Below are positions 1-6,948 of a DNA stretch of 7,441 bases, one piece after another (the stretch's first letter is position 1; each line of letters opens with the position of its first letter). The translations under genes were made by a program, and so were the position numbers. The stretch covers positions 1 to 7,441 of the forward strand of contig JAEDCX010000084.1 of the NCBI GenBank assembly GCA_016293925.1, in the 5' to 3' direction. The stretch is from Lachnospiraceae bacterium (GTDB taxonomy: Bacteria; Bacillota; Clostridia; Lachnospirales; Lachnospiraceae). A model generated the notes under the pieces. It was not told the DNA's origin. It did no database searches and saw only the letters and a program-made list of their open reading frames with translations.

Positions 1-222
1 GAATATATCCGCAGAGACGACGGAGAGGGACAAACGGATGTCGATACGGTTGAAGTACAGGTAATCTCTGCAGGAGAAACGTCGCCTGAAACACAGGCAG
101 CGTCTAAAGAACAGGCAGCGTCTAAAGAACAGGCAGCGTCTAAAGAACAGGCAGCGCCTAAAGAACAGGCAGCGCCTAAAGAACAGGCAGCGCCTAAAGA
201 ACAGGCGCGGGAGAAATCGTAA
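1..222 (+). CDS. 3' end of an unidentified protein with a (QAA[S/P]KE)6 tail
   Basis: This is an open frame entering from the left edge and ending at TAA (220-222); 73 residues are visible. It begins EYIRRDDGEGQTDVDTVEVQ and then carries six copies of a hexapeptide, Q-A-A-S/P-K-E (bases 94-201), before ending QAREKS. The first three copies have Ser and the last three Pro. The tail is hydrophilic, low complexity, and probably disordered and cytosolic. The TAA overlaps the truA ATG by one base, so translation of the two genes is probably coupled. In many Clostridia the gene before truA is ecfT, the transmembrane subunit of the ECF vitamin transporter. The visible piece has no membrane segment that would test this, so the identity is left open. 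The reading frame is well supported by the stop/start overlap and the in-frame repeats. Confidence 0.7.
   Translation, partial: EYIRRDDGEGQTDVDTVEVQVISAGETSPETQAASKEQAASKEQAASKEQAAPKEQAAPKEQAAPKEQAREKS
94..201 (+). repeat. Six-copy 18-base tandem repeat inside a coding region
   Basis: Six contiguous 18-base units of the form CAGGCAGCGtCTAAAGAA are present. Units 1-3 have TCT and units 4-6 have CCT at the fourth codon, and otherwise they are identical. Because 18 is a multiple of three, a change in copy number keeps the frame and only alters tail length. Near-identity at third codon positions indicates recent expansion by slippage or unequal recombination. Confidence 0.95.
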
Positions 223-965
223 TGCTGTATAATTATAAGATGGTCATTCAGTACGAAGGTGGCCGGTATCAGGGCTGGCAGAGACAGGAGTCCACCGACA
301 ATACCATCCAGGGAAAACTGGAAAATATATTCTCACGGATGTGCGGGTATCCGACGCAGGTAGATGGTTCCGGCAGAACCGATGCCGGAGTTCATGCGGT
401 GGGGCAGACCGCCAATGTCAGATTCCGGGAGCAGTATGCACCGCAGGAAATTCTGGACTATGCCAACCGGTATCTGCCGGAGGATATACGGATCGCTTCC
501 TGCATCGAGGTTCCGGAGCGGTTCCACAGCAGATTGCATGTGGTACGGAAAACGTATTGTTACAGGGTTCATGTGGGCCGGGTGGCAGATGTGTTCACCA
601 GAAGATATGTGTATCATCTGCCGGAGCAGCTGGATCTTCCGAAGATGCGCCGGGCAGCGACAGAACTGGTGGGGGAGCATGACTTCCGGGCATTTACTTC
701 TGCCAAAAAGGGGAAAAAATCAACCGTCCGCAGGGTGGAATCCATCACCATCGAGCAGGTGGGTGAGGAAATCCGGTTTACCTATATTGGGAATGGTTTC
801 CTGTACCACATGGTCCGGATTCTGACCGGAACGCTGATCGAGGTGGGACAGGGAATGAGGACACCGGAGAGCGTAGCGGAGGTTTTGGCATCCGGGGACA
901 GAGCCCTTGCAGGGTATCTGGTACCGCCGCAGGGCTTGTGCCTTATGAACGTGGAATATCCGTAG
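222..965 (+). CDS. truA: tRNA pseudouridine(38-40) synthase TruA
   Basis: TruA converts uridines 38, 39 and 40 in the anticodon stem-loop of many tRNAs to pseudouridine in the cytoplasm. The 247-residue product has the usual family length. The catalytic loop reads DGSGRTDAGVHA, with the nucleophilic aspartate at residue 54. The N-terminal YKMVIQYEGGRYQGWQRQ and the central REHDFRAF-like segment (EHDFRAFTS, about residues 152-160) are typical, as is the C-terminal GNGFLYHMVRIL. The ATG at 222 has a GGGAG-type SD at 209-213 and overlaps the upstream stop. An alternative in-frame ATG (Met7) would cut the first strand and is less likely. A 39-base gap separates the stop from the deoC start, so cotranscription with deoC is likely. 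Confidence 0.97.
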   Translation: MLYNYKMVIQYEGGRYQGWQRQESTDNTIQGKLENIFSRMCGYPTQVDGSGRTDAGVHAVGQTANVRFREQYAPQEILDYANRYLPEDIRIASCIEVPERFHSRLHVVRKTYCYRVHVGRVADVFTRRYVYHLPEQLDLPKMRRAATELVGEHDFRAFTSAKKGKKSTVRRVESITIEQVGEEIRFTYIGNGFLYHMVRILTGTLIEVGQGMRTPESVAEVLASGDRALAGYLVPPQGLCLMNVEYP

Positions 966-991
966 GAACGCTACCGGAATTAGGATAGCAT

Positions 992-996
992 GGAGG
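992..996 (+). promoter_or_regulatory. Ribosome binding site that decides the deoC start
   Basis: GGAGG lies 8 bases before the ATG at 1005. It overlaps the upstream in-frame ATG at 990-992, which therefore cannot use it. This favours the shorter deoC product. Confidence 0.8.
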
Positions 997-1004
997 AAAT
1001 CAAG

Positions 1005-1661
1005 ATGAACAAACAGGATTTACTGGGCAGGGCAGATCATACATTGCTGGCGCAGACAGCCACATGGGAGGAGATTAAGCAGATTCTGGATGACGCGATC
1101 CAATATCGCACGGCTTCCGTATGTATTCCTCCGTCCTACGTGGCAAGAGCAGCGGAATATCTGAAAGGGCGTGTTGCGGTTTGTACGGTGATCGGCTTTC
1201 CAAACGGCTACTGCACAACTGCGGTAAAGGAATTCGAGACAAAGGATGCAATTGCCAATGGGGCGGATGAGATCGATATGGTCATTAACATCGGAGATCT
1301 GAAGGATGGGAATTACGCCGCCGTGGAGCAGGAGATCAGAACCATCAAAAAAGCATGCGGTAACAAGATACTGAAAGTGATTATTGAAACCTGCCTGCTG
1401 ACAGAGGAAGAAAAGATTCAAATGTGCGGGATCGTGACGAGGGCCGGTGCGGATTATATTAAGACGTCTACCGGATTTTCCACCGCCGGGGCAACGTTTG
1501 AGGATGTTGCGCTTTTTGCAAAACACATCGGACCGGATGTGAAAATCAAGGCGGCGGGCGGAATCAGCTCCTTTGAGGATGCGGAACGATTCGTGGAATT
1601 GGGAGCGTCCAGACTGGGAACCAGCAGACTGGTTAAGATTGCAAAGAGTGAGGAAGCATAA
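1005..1661 (+). CDS. deoC: Deoxyribose-phosphate aldolase DeoC
   Basis: DeoC cleaves 2-deoxy-D-ribose 5-phosphate to glyceraldehyde 3-phosphate and acetaldehyde, the last step of deoxynucleoside catabolism. It is a class I (Schiff base) aldolase with a TIM barrel. Key residues are visible in the 218-residue product: Asp91 in DEIDMVIN, the Schiff-base lysine Lys153 in YIKTSTGF, and Lys182 in KAAGGI. The frame extends to an ATG at 990, but GGAGG at 992-996 overlaps that codon and sits 8 bases before the ATG at 1005. The start at 1005 (MNKQDLLGRADHTLL) also matches the family N-terminus, so it is preferred. The stop TAA overlaps the cdd ATG by one base. Pairing with cytidine deaminase places it in pyrimidine deoxynucleoside salvage. 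Confidence 0.96.
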   Translation: MNKQDLLGRADHTLLAQTATWEEIKQILDDAIQYRTASVCIPPSYVARAAEYLKGRVAVCTVIGFPNGYCTTAVKEFETKDAIANGADEIDMVINIGDLKDGNYAAVEQEIRTIKKACGNKILKVIIETCLLTEEEKIQMCGIVTRAGADYIKTSTGFSTAGATFEDVALFAKHIGPDVKIKAAGGISSFEDAERFVELGASRLGTSRLVKIAKSEEA

Positions 1662-2098
1662 TGACAGGACAGGAGAACGGGTTATCCCGGGAGATGATTG
1701 GGCAGATGATCGATCTGGCTGTGGAGATGATGCAAAGAGCTTATGCACCGTATTCTCATTTCACGGTAGGAGCGGCATTGCTGACAAAGGCAGGGAAGCT
1801 CTATGGTGGATGCAATGTGGAAAACGCTGCGTATTCACCGGGAAGCTGTGCGGAGCGAACCGCGATATGCAAGGCAGTCAGTGAGGGAGAACGTGAGTTT
1901 CGCGCAATCGCAATCGTTGGGGGACGAGAAGCGGTGATGGATGGGTATTGTCCGCCCTGCGGCGTGTGCAGACAGGTGATGAGAGAGTTCTGCGATCCGG
2001 AATCTTTCCGGGTTATTCTTGCAACAGGTCGTGAAGAATACAAGATTATGACACTGCAGGAACTGCTGCCGGAGAGTTTCGGGCCGGATAACCTATAG
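1661..2098 (+). CDS. cdd: Cytidine deaminase
   Basis: Cytidine deaminase hydrolytically deaminates cytidine and deoxycytidine to uridine and deoxyuridine. The 145-residue product matches the short, homotetrameric zinc form. The nucleoside-binding segment CNVENAAYSPGSCAERTA supplies Asn52 and Glu54 for ribose binding, zinc ligand Cys63 and the catalytic Glu65. PCGVCRQ supplies zinc ligands Cys100 and Cys103. The N-terminal AYAPYSHFTVGAAL is the family hallmark. The ATG overlaps the deoC stop by one base, implying translational coupling. Together the two enzymes feed pyrimidine salvage and deoxyribose catabolism. The C-terminal LQELLPESFGPDNL is also typical, so the gene looks intact. Confidence 0.97.
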   Translation: MTGQENGLSREMIGQMIDLAVEMMQRAYAPYSHFTVGAALLTKAGKLYGGCNVENAAYSPGSCAERTAICKAVSEGEREFRAIAIVGGREAVMDGYCPPCGVCRQVMREFCDPESFRVILATGREEYKIMTLQELLPESFGPDNL

Positions 2099-2115
2099 GT
2101 GGATCGGGGTATGGT

Positions 2116-4428
2116 ATGAAACAAGAGAAGTATGATATCATCGGCATGAACACTGCGGCCTGCGCACTGCGTGTGGAGAAAACGGTGTCCGAACTGCCGG
2201 GAGTACAAAATGTCAATGTGAATCTTCTTACGAACATCTGTGAACTTACCTATGATGAGCAGGTGCTGGATCGTGAGGATATTCTGCTGACTGTCAGAAA
2301 GGCAGGGTATGACGGGGAACTGCATAACAATGGGAAACGGGGAGAGGATCAGGCTGCAATAAAGAGAACGAGGCAGATCAGAAATCGATTGATCATATCG
2401 GTCCTGCTCATGCTGCCGCTTCTGTATCTGACGTTGTACCGCTATCTGGATGCGTGGTTTCATATCGCACCGCCGTCATGGATTGCCCGCACCTTCAGCG
2501 GCTATTCCAATGCGATTACATATACATTAACCCAGTTTCTGCTGGTGCTTCCGATCATGTATGTCAATCGGGAGTATTATGCCAGAGGATTCCGGATGAT
2601 TCTGAAGGGACATCCGAATATGGATTCTCTGATTGCAATCGGTAGCAGTGTTGCCGCGGGCTATGGTGTTTTTGCAATCTATCGGATCGGGTACGGTTTG
2701 GGGATCGGAGACAGCGGATTGGTCGGTATCTATTCCCGGTCTCTGTATTTCGAATCGGCTGGACTGATCTTAACCTTTATTACGCTGGGAAAATATCTGG
2801 AGGAGAGATCCAAAGGAAAAACCAGACAGGCCATCACGAAACTGATGGATCTGTCTCCGAAAACTGCGGTGGTGGATCGTTTCGGACAGGAGATTACAAT
2901 TGCCACGGAAGATGTGAAGGTAGGGGATATTTTTGTCTTACGTGCCGGCAGTGTGATTCCGGTAGACGGTATGATCATCGAAGGCATTGCGGGAGTGGAT
3001 GAATCTGCGATTACCGGTGAGAGCATTCCGGTGGACAAGAAGCCGGGAGACCGGGTAGTGTCCGCTTCTGTCTGCAGGAGCGGCTATCTGAGATGTAAAG
3101 CCACAGACGTGGGAGAGAATACCACGTTGGCCAAAATCATTCGACTGGTGGAGCAGGCCAGTGCCAGCAAGGCGCCTTCTTCCAAACTGTCTGATCGTAT
3201 GGCGGGGATTTTCGTACCGATTGTCATTCTGTTGAGTGTGATTACGTTTGCGGCATGGTATCTGACTGGACACAGCAGTGAGCTTTCCATCTCCTGCGCA
3301 ATTGCGGTTCTGGTTATTTCCTGCCCCTGTGCCTGGGGACTGGCAGGACCCGTTTCCATTATGGCGGGAACCGGCGTGGGAGCCAGATTGGGGATTCTGT
3401 TCAAATCCGGTGAGGCATTGCAGAAGATTCAGAAGCTGGATACGGTTGTCCTGGACAAGACCGGTACGATAACGGAAGGACGTCTGAGCGTTACGGATAT
3501 CATCAGTTACAGCGAAGAGATTACGGAAGATGCCATTCTGGCGATTTCGGCCACACTGGAGAGCGAGAGTGAGCATCCGATTGCAAGGGCAATCGTGGAG
3601 GAAGTGGAGCGGCGGAACATCCCCTATGAACTGCTTACGGGATTCAAAGTTGAATTCGGCAAAGGCGTACTGGGCAATGTGGGGGATTTCGGCGTGTTCT
3701 ATCTTGGAAATCCACTGCAGATGGGGCTGCATCGGATTACTGTGACAGAGGAACAAAATCAACGGATGGAGGAATTGGCAGGGGAAGGAAAAACGCCTTT
3801 GTTCCTGGCCAATGAGTCTCAGGTGATCGGTCTTCTCGGCGTATCCGATGTGGTAAAAGACAGTAGCGCAACAGCCATTGCGACCTTGAAGAAAATGGGT
3901 GTCCATTGTATCATGCTGACCGGGGACAATGAGCGGACAGCTCTGGCGGTTTCCCGGAAAATCGGAGGAATTGACGTTGTGGCGCAGTTGCTTCCGGAGG
4001 ATAAGGAAAAGAAAATTACAGAGTTCAGGAAGCAGGGACATATTGTCGGAATGGTCGGGGATGGCGTGAATGATGCGCCGGCTCTGGCAGCAGCCGATAT
4101 CGGAATCGCGATTGGTGCAGGTACGGAGGTTGCTCTGGAGAGTGCTGACGTGATCCTGATGCATTCCACGCTGGAGGATGTGGCGACGGCAATGAAACTG
4201 AGCGGTAAGGTTTTTCGGAATATCCGGGAGAATCTGTTCTGGTCATTGATATATAATGTCATTGGTATTCCGGTGGCGGCAGGAGTATTCTACATTCCGT
4301 TCGGCTGGCAGCTGAATCCGATGTTCGGTGCGCTGGCGATGAGTTTCAGTTCTATTTTTGTCGTACTGAATGCCTTACGTCTGACCGGATTTGCAAGAGA
4401 GGAGAGGGGCAGAAAGCATGATCAATAA
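2116..4428 (+). CDS. copA: Copper-translocating P-type ATPase (P1B-1, CopA-like)
   Basis: This is a 770-residue heavy-metal efflux ATPase of the cytoplasmic membrane that exports Cu(I) at the cost of ATP. Order of parts: one N-terminal HMA domain (about 5-70); hydrophobic helices from about residue 93; the actuator TGES (300-303); the CPC metal motif in the membrane (Cys403-Pro404-Cys405); phosphorylation site DKTGT (Asp447); the nucleotide-domain HP motif (His487-Pro488); TGDN (602-605); GDGVND (648-653); and two last helices with YN(x4)P and MSxSS. The CPC, YN and MSxSS set is that of Cu(I) pumps rather than Zn/Cd pumps. Two oddities: the HMA motif is GMNTAAC, so the first of the two metal-binding cysteines is Thr, and the sequence after CPC is AWGLAGP where ALGLATP is usual. 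The start at 2116 follows a GGGG-type SD at 2106-2109; an ATG at 2111 is out of frame. The stop overlaps the next gene by 11 bases. No copper regulator or chaperone gene is visible here. Confidence 0.93.
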   Translation: MKQEKYDIIGMNTAACALRVEKTVSELPGVQNVNVNLLTNICELTYDEQVLDREDILLTVRKAGYDGELHNNGKRGEDQAAIKRTRQIRNRLIISVLLMLPLLYLTLYRYLDAWFHIAPPSWIARTFSGYSNAITYTLTQFLLVLPIMYVNREYYARGFRMILKGHPNMDSLIAIGSSVAAGYGVFAIYRIGYGLGIGDSGLVGIYSRSLYFESAGLILTFITLGKYLEERSKGKTRQAITKLMDLSPKTAVVDRFGQEITIATEDVKVGDIFVLRAGSVIPVDGMIIEGIAGVDESAITGESIPVDKKPGDRVVSASVCRSGYLRCKATDVGENTTLAKIIRLVEQASASKAPSSKLSDRMAGIFVPIVILLSVITFAAWYLTGHSSELSISCAIAVLVISCPCAWGLAGPVSIMAGTGVGARLGILFKSGEALQKIQKLDTVVLDKTGTITEGRLSVTDIISYSEEITEDAILAISATLESESEHPIARAIVEEVERRNIPYELLTGFKVEFGKGVLGNVGDFGVFYLGNPLQMGLHRITVTEEQNQRMEELAGEGKTPLFLANESQVIGLLGVSDVVKDSSATAIATLKKMGVHCIMLTGDNERTALAVSRKIGGIDVVAQLLPEDKEKKITEFRKQGHIVGMVGDGVNDAPALAAADIGIAIGAGTEVALESADVILMHSTLEDVATAMKLSGKVFRNIRENLFWSLIYNVIGIPVAAGVFYIPFGWQLNPMFGALAMSFSSIFVVLNALRLTGFAREERGRKHDQ

Positions 4429-4903
4429 TGTACCACGTGTAAATGAACTCAATCAGATGATTGATGAGCAGGGCAATGTGATTCTGAATGGCTTCGGACA
4501 GCCTGTCTATTTCTATCCGCAGACCGGACAGGTCTATTATGATCGTCCGGAACCCGGAACCCCGGAGGCGGATCCGTATGCATATCGGAAGAAGCACGGC
4601 GTGTATCCGAACGGGAGTATGGGAATGCCGGGCAATCCGTATGAAACACCTGCCGCTTCCGCACAGAGACCGAGCGGAATGGCGGTTACGGCGATGGTAT
4701 TGGGGATCATAGCGGTTGTCTTCAGTCTCGTCGCATGGTTCCTGCCGGTGTCCAGTGTTACAGGTATTCTGGCGATCGTGTTTGGTGCCCGTAGCAGGCT
4801 GGAGGATAAAAAGGGACTTGCGGGTATGATTCTGGGGATCATAGGGTTTGCCATGAATTTTTTCGTGCCTTTCTTCGTCGGATTTTTCGGACACCTGCTA
4901 TAG
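4418..4903 (+). CDS. Small DUF4190-like membrane protein
   Basis: The 161-residue product has a polar, Pro/Tyr/Gly-rich N-terminal half (1-86, with repeated tyrosines such as PVYFYPQTGQVYYDRP). This is followed by a hydrophobic half with segments at about 88-110, 111-124 and 136-157. The two MAVTAMVLGIIAVVFS/GLAGMILGIIGF-like halves, separated by a basic turn (GARSRLEDKKGLAG), resemble the DUF4190 family, whose function is unknown. There is no signal peptide or enzymatic motif. The frame extends upstream to a TTG at 4391, but the ATG at 4418 has a GAGAGGGG SD at 4402-4409 and is preferred. It overlaps the ATPase stop by 11 bases, so coexpression with the copper pump is likely, but a role in metal handling is only inference. 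Confidence 0.8.
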   Translation: MINNVPRVNELNQMIDEQGNVILNGFGQPVYFYPQTGQVYYDRPEPGTPEADPYAYRKKHGVYPNGSMGMPGNPYETPAASAQRPSGMAVTAMVLGIIAVVFSLVAWFLPVSSVTGILAIVFGARSRLEDKKGLAGMILGIIGFAMNFFVPFFVGFFGHLL

Positions 4904-4933
4904 GCGGAGCGACAATTGATATTGTATTACGCA

Positions 4934-5012
4934 AAATGCGCTGCAGACGGTACCCTTTCGTTCGTAAGCACTCTGGCTTACTGCGGAATGTGATACGTCC
5001 GGCAGCGCATTT
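4934..5012. repeat. Long inverted repeat between convergent genes; possible bidirectional terminator or structured RNA
   Basis: AAATGCGCTGC (4934-4944) is the exact reverse complement of GCAGCGCATTT (5002-5012). The stem continues with interruptions (GACG and TA against TACGTC). Inside it is a second perfect hairpin, GTAAGC (4964-4969) with GCTTAC (4976-4981). It lies between the end of the DUF4190-like gene and the end of minus-strand glyA, where a shared terminator is expected. The loop is large (57 bases) and only short T runs follow on either strand, so it is not a textbook intrinsic terminator. Confidence 0.55.
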
Positions 5013-5021
5013 GTATGTTGT

Positions 5022-5089
5022 ATGATTGTTCCGATCAAATGATCGTATCGGTCAGATGATTATATCGGTCGAATGATCATGTCGGTCGA
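5022..5089. repeat. Four-unit 17-base tandem repeat
   Basis: Contiguous 17-base units start at 5022, 5039, 5056 and 5073. The last three are ATGATCGTATCGGTCAG, ATGATTATATCGGTCGA and ATGATCATGTCGGTCGA. The first, ATGATTGTTCCGATCAA, is degenerate, with 12 of 17 bases matching the second. Each unit carries ATGAT and a GGTC/GATC core. It lies in the convergent spacer just beyond the glyA stop. Function is unknown; slippage-derived filler is the simplest explanation. Confidence 0.85.
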
Positions 5090-5126
5090 TGCTGTGCCAG
5101 TCTGTCTGTATAAGGCTATGCAACCT

Positions 5127-6365
5127 CTAGATCAGAGGATACTTGGCAGTTAATGTATCGACAATGGCACGGGCTTTCGGAATTCCGTCTTCACGCTCTT
5201 TCACAACCAGGGAGATTGCTTCTGCGATTCTGTCCATATCCTCTGTGTTCATGCCGCGGGATGTAACCGCCGGAGTTCCGAGACGGATACCGCTTGTGGT
5301 AAATGCGGATTTCGGATCGTTCGGAATGGTATTCTTGTTGGCGGTGATATGTGCTGCATCCAGCCATTTCTCTACTTCTTTGCCGGTCAGATCGAAAGTG
5401 GTCAGATCCATCAGCATCAAATGATTGTCCGTACCGCCGGATACGATCTTGATGCCGCGGGAGATCAGTCCCTTGCACAGAGCCTGCGCATTGTCAATGA
5501 TGCCCTGCTGATAGGTCTTGAATTCCGGCTTCAGTGCCTCTTCGAAGCACACTGCTTTGGCGGCAATCACATGCATCAGCGGTCCGCCCTGAATACCCGG
5601 GAAGATTGCTTTGTTGAAATTATATTTCTCGGCAGCCGCCTGGTTGGCAAGAATCAGACCGCCGCGGGGGCCGCGAAGGGTCTTGTGGGTTGTGGTGGTT
5701 ACCACATCAGCATAGGGGATCGGTGAAGGATGCAGTCCTGCTGCAACAAGCCCGGCGATGTGAGCCATGTCCACCATGAGAACGGCACCAACCTCATCTG
5801 CAACCTCACGGAATTTCTTGAAATCTATTGTTCTGGCATATGCACTAGCCCCTGCGATAATCATCTTGGGTTTGCATTCCAACGCAATTCTGCGGAGTTC
5901 GTCATAATCAATAAATCCCTCATCATTGACACCATACGGAACAATATGAAACCATTTACCGGACATATTTACCGGACTTCCGTGGGTCAGGTGTCCGCCG
6001 TGATCCAGATTCATACCCATCAGGGTATCGCCCGGATTCAGAACGGCAAACTGTACTGCCATGTTTGCCTGCGCACCGGAATGGGGCTGAACATTGGCGT
6101 AATCACAGCCAAACAATTTCTTGGCACGCTCGATTGCAAGATTCTCTACAACATCCACACAGTCGCATCCGCCATAGTATCTCTTGCCCGGATATCCCTC
6201 TGCATATTTGTTGGTAAGTGGGCTTCCCATTGCAGCCATCACTGCCTTGCTTACCCAGTTCTCTGAGGCAATCAGCTCAATATGGCTGTTCTGTCTTGCC
6301 TGCTCATCCTCTATCGCCTGTGCGATCTGGGGATCCACATTACGTACTTCGTCTAAAGAATACAT
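5127..6365 (-). CDS. glyA: Serine hydroxymethyltransferase GlyA
   Basis: GlyA is a cytosolic PLP enzyme that interconverts serine and glycine while charging tetrahydrofolate to 5,10-methylene-THF, the main source of one-carbon units. The 412-residue product has the expected family length. Visible hallmarks are IELIASENW (29-37), LTNKYAEGYPGKRYYGG (50-66), NVQPHSGAQAN, the DHGGHLTHG segment (121-129), MVDMAHIAGLVAAG, and TTTTHKTLRGPRGG with the PLP-binding lysine Lys228. The frame extends upstream to about 6452 with an unrelated Cys-rich stretch. That extension is rejected because GGAGGT at 6371-6376 sits 5 bases before the ATG at 6363-6365 (MYSLDEV) and the -10 box falls inside it. The gene is monocistronic as far as can be seen and converges on the copA run. 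Confidence 0.98.
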   Translation of the reverse strand: MYSLDEVRNVDPQIAQAIEDEQARQNSHIELIASENWVSKAVMAAMGSPLTNKYAEGYPGKRYYGGCDCVDVVENLAIERAKKLFGCDYANVQPHSGAQANMAVQFAVLNPGDTLMGMNLDHGGHLTHGSPVNMSGKWFHIVPYGVNDEGFIDYDELRRIALECKPKMIIAGASAYARTIDFKKFREVADEVGAVLMVDMAHIAGLVAAGLHPSPIPYADVVTTTTHKTLRGPRGGLILANQAAAEKYNFNKAIFPGIQGGPLMHVIAAKAVCFEEALKPEFKTYQQGIIDNAQALCKGLISRGIKIVSGGTDNHLMLMDLTTFDLTGKEVEKWLDAAHITANKNTIPNDPKSAFTTSGIRLGTPAVTSRGMNTEDMDRIAEAISLVVKEREDGIPKARAIVDTLTAKYPLI

Positions 6366-6395
6366 GACTAACCTCCATGATATTATTTTCCTGCA

Positions 6396-6425
6396 ATTAT
6401 ACCATAGAAGCGGTGGATCTGACAA
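6396..6425 (-). promoter_or_regulatory. glyA promoter
   Basis: On the minus strand, TTGTCA (6420-6425) and TATAAT (6396-6401) are separated by 18 bases. The -10 box is preceded by TGG, giving an extended -10 (TGGTATAAT). Predicted transcription starts near 6389, leaving a leader of about 25 bases, too short for a riboswitch. The known glyA regulation by purine or methionine pathways cannot be read from this sequence. Confidence 0.75.
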
Positions 6426-6599
6426 GTGTTCACGGGAGCACCGGCAACACACTGTCAGGAATCATGATGGGGAAAGGGAGAGGTTGCCAAACATTTCCGT
6501 AACGGAGTGGAATGATGACTGCTGTTTCGACAAGGTCATGTATTTTGAATCTTCTGCAAGAAGGTTCTGGAATTTCCACCACCCGGTCTCCACGTCCCC

Positions 6600-6840
6600 G
6601 ATTGGGTCAATTCTCCCAGAAAACCCAGCCAAAGACCCAAAAACCACCACAAACCAGTTTCGATTGGGTCAATTCTCCCTGAAAATAGATCTATAGACCC
6701 AAAAACCAGTCATCATCCATCCCAAATTGGGACAATCAGCCCGGAAATACCAGCCAAAGACCCAAAAACTACCACCAACCGGCTCCGATTGGGTCAATTT
6801 CCGCAGAAAAGCCATCCAAGGACCCACATATTTTTCTTCT
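6600..6840. repeat. Four imperfect 62-63-base tandem repeats with TTGGGTC/GACCCAA arms
   Basis: Units begin at about 6600, 6662, 6725 and 6787. Each has a left arm GATTGGGTCAATT (AATTGGGACAATC in unit 3), a C-rich, AGAAAA-containing middle, and a right arm GACCCAA starting at 6634, 6696, 6759 and 6821 (GACCCAC in unit 4). Left and right arms are reverse complements (TTGGGTC and GACCCAA), about 25 bases apart, so each unit can fold into a 7-bp stem with a large loop. The period stays at 62-63 for both arms, while the links between units are C/A-rich and less conserved. Since 62 is not a multiple of 3, a coding role is unlikely. Confidence 0.85.
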
Positions 6841-6948
6841 GGTCAATATTGAAGTACCGGATCTGCGATTCGTATTCCCGTAAGGCTGTTTGGAGCATTT
6901 CTCGTAATTTACTTGAATGTTTACTTGAATTTAAAAAAGAGTAATTTA

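Noticed and set aside
990..1004. Upstream ATG for deoC at 990
   Set aside because: The only good SD overlaps this codon and serves the ATG at 1005, which matches the family N-terminus.
2938..4164. 408-codon minus-strand frame opposite the copper ATPase, and other frames over truA, deoC and glyA
   Set aside because: They lie antisense or out of frame to well-conserved genes, have no recognisable motifs and no SD, and are rich in residues typical of shadow frames.
4391..4417. TTG start for the DUF4190-like protein
   Set aside because: It would use a rare start with no good SD; the ATG at 4418 has a well-placed purine-rich SD.
6366..6452. N-terminal extension of GlyA to about 6452
   Set aside because: The extension is Cys-rich and unlike the family, it covers the -10 box and most of the promoter, and a good SD precedes the ATG at 6363-6365.
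6462..6650. Minus-strand open frame of 62 codons (GTG start) overlapping the first 62-base repeat
   Set aside because: It has no SD at the start, begins inside a non-coding-type repeat whose period breaks the frame, and shows no domain. Spurious translation is more likely.
6600..6840. Integron attC-like array
   Set aside because: The 62-base units with inverted arms have a suitable size, but the arms lack the RYYYAAC/GTTRRRY core and no cassettes lie between them.
6600..6840. CRISPR array
   Set aside because: The conserved parts are the two inverted arms and some linker, not one uniform repeat alternating with unrelated spacers.
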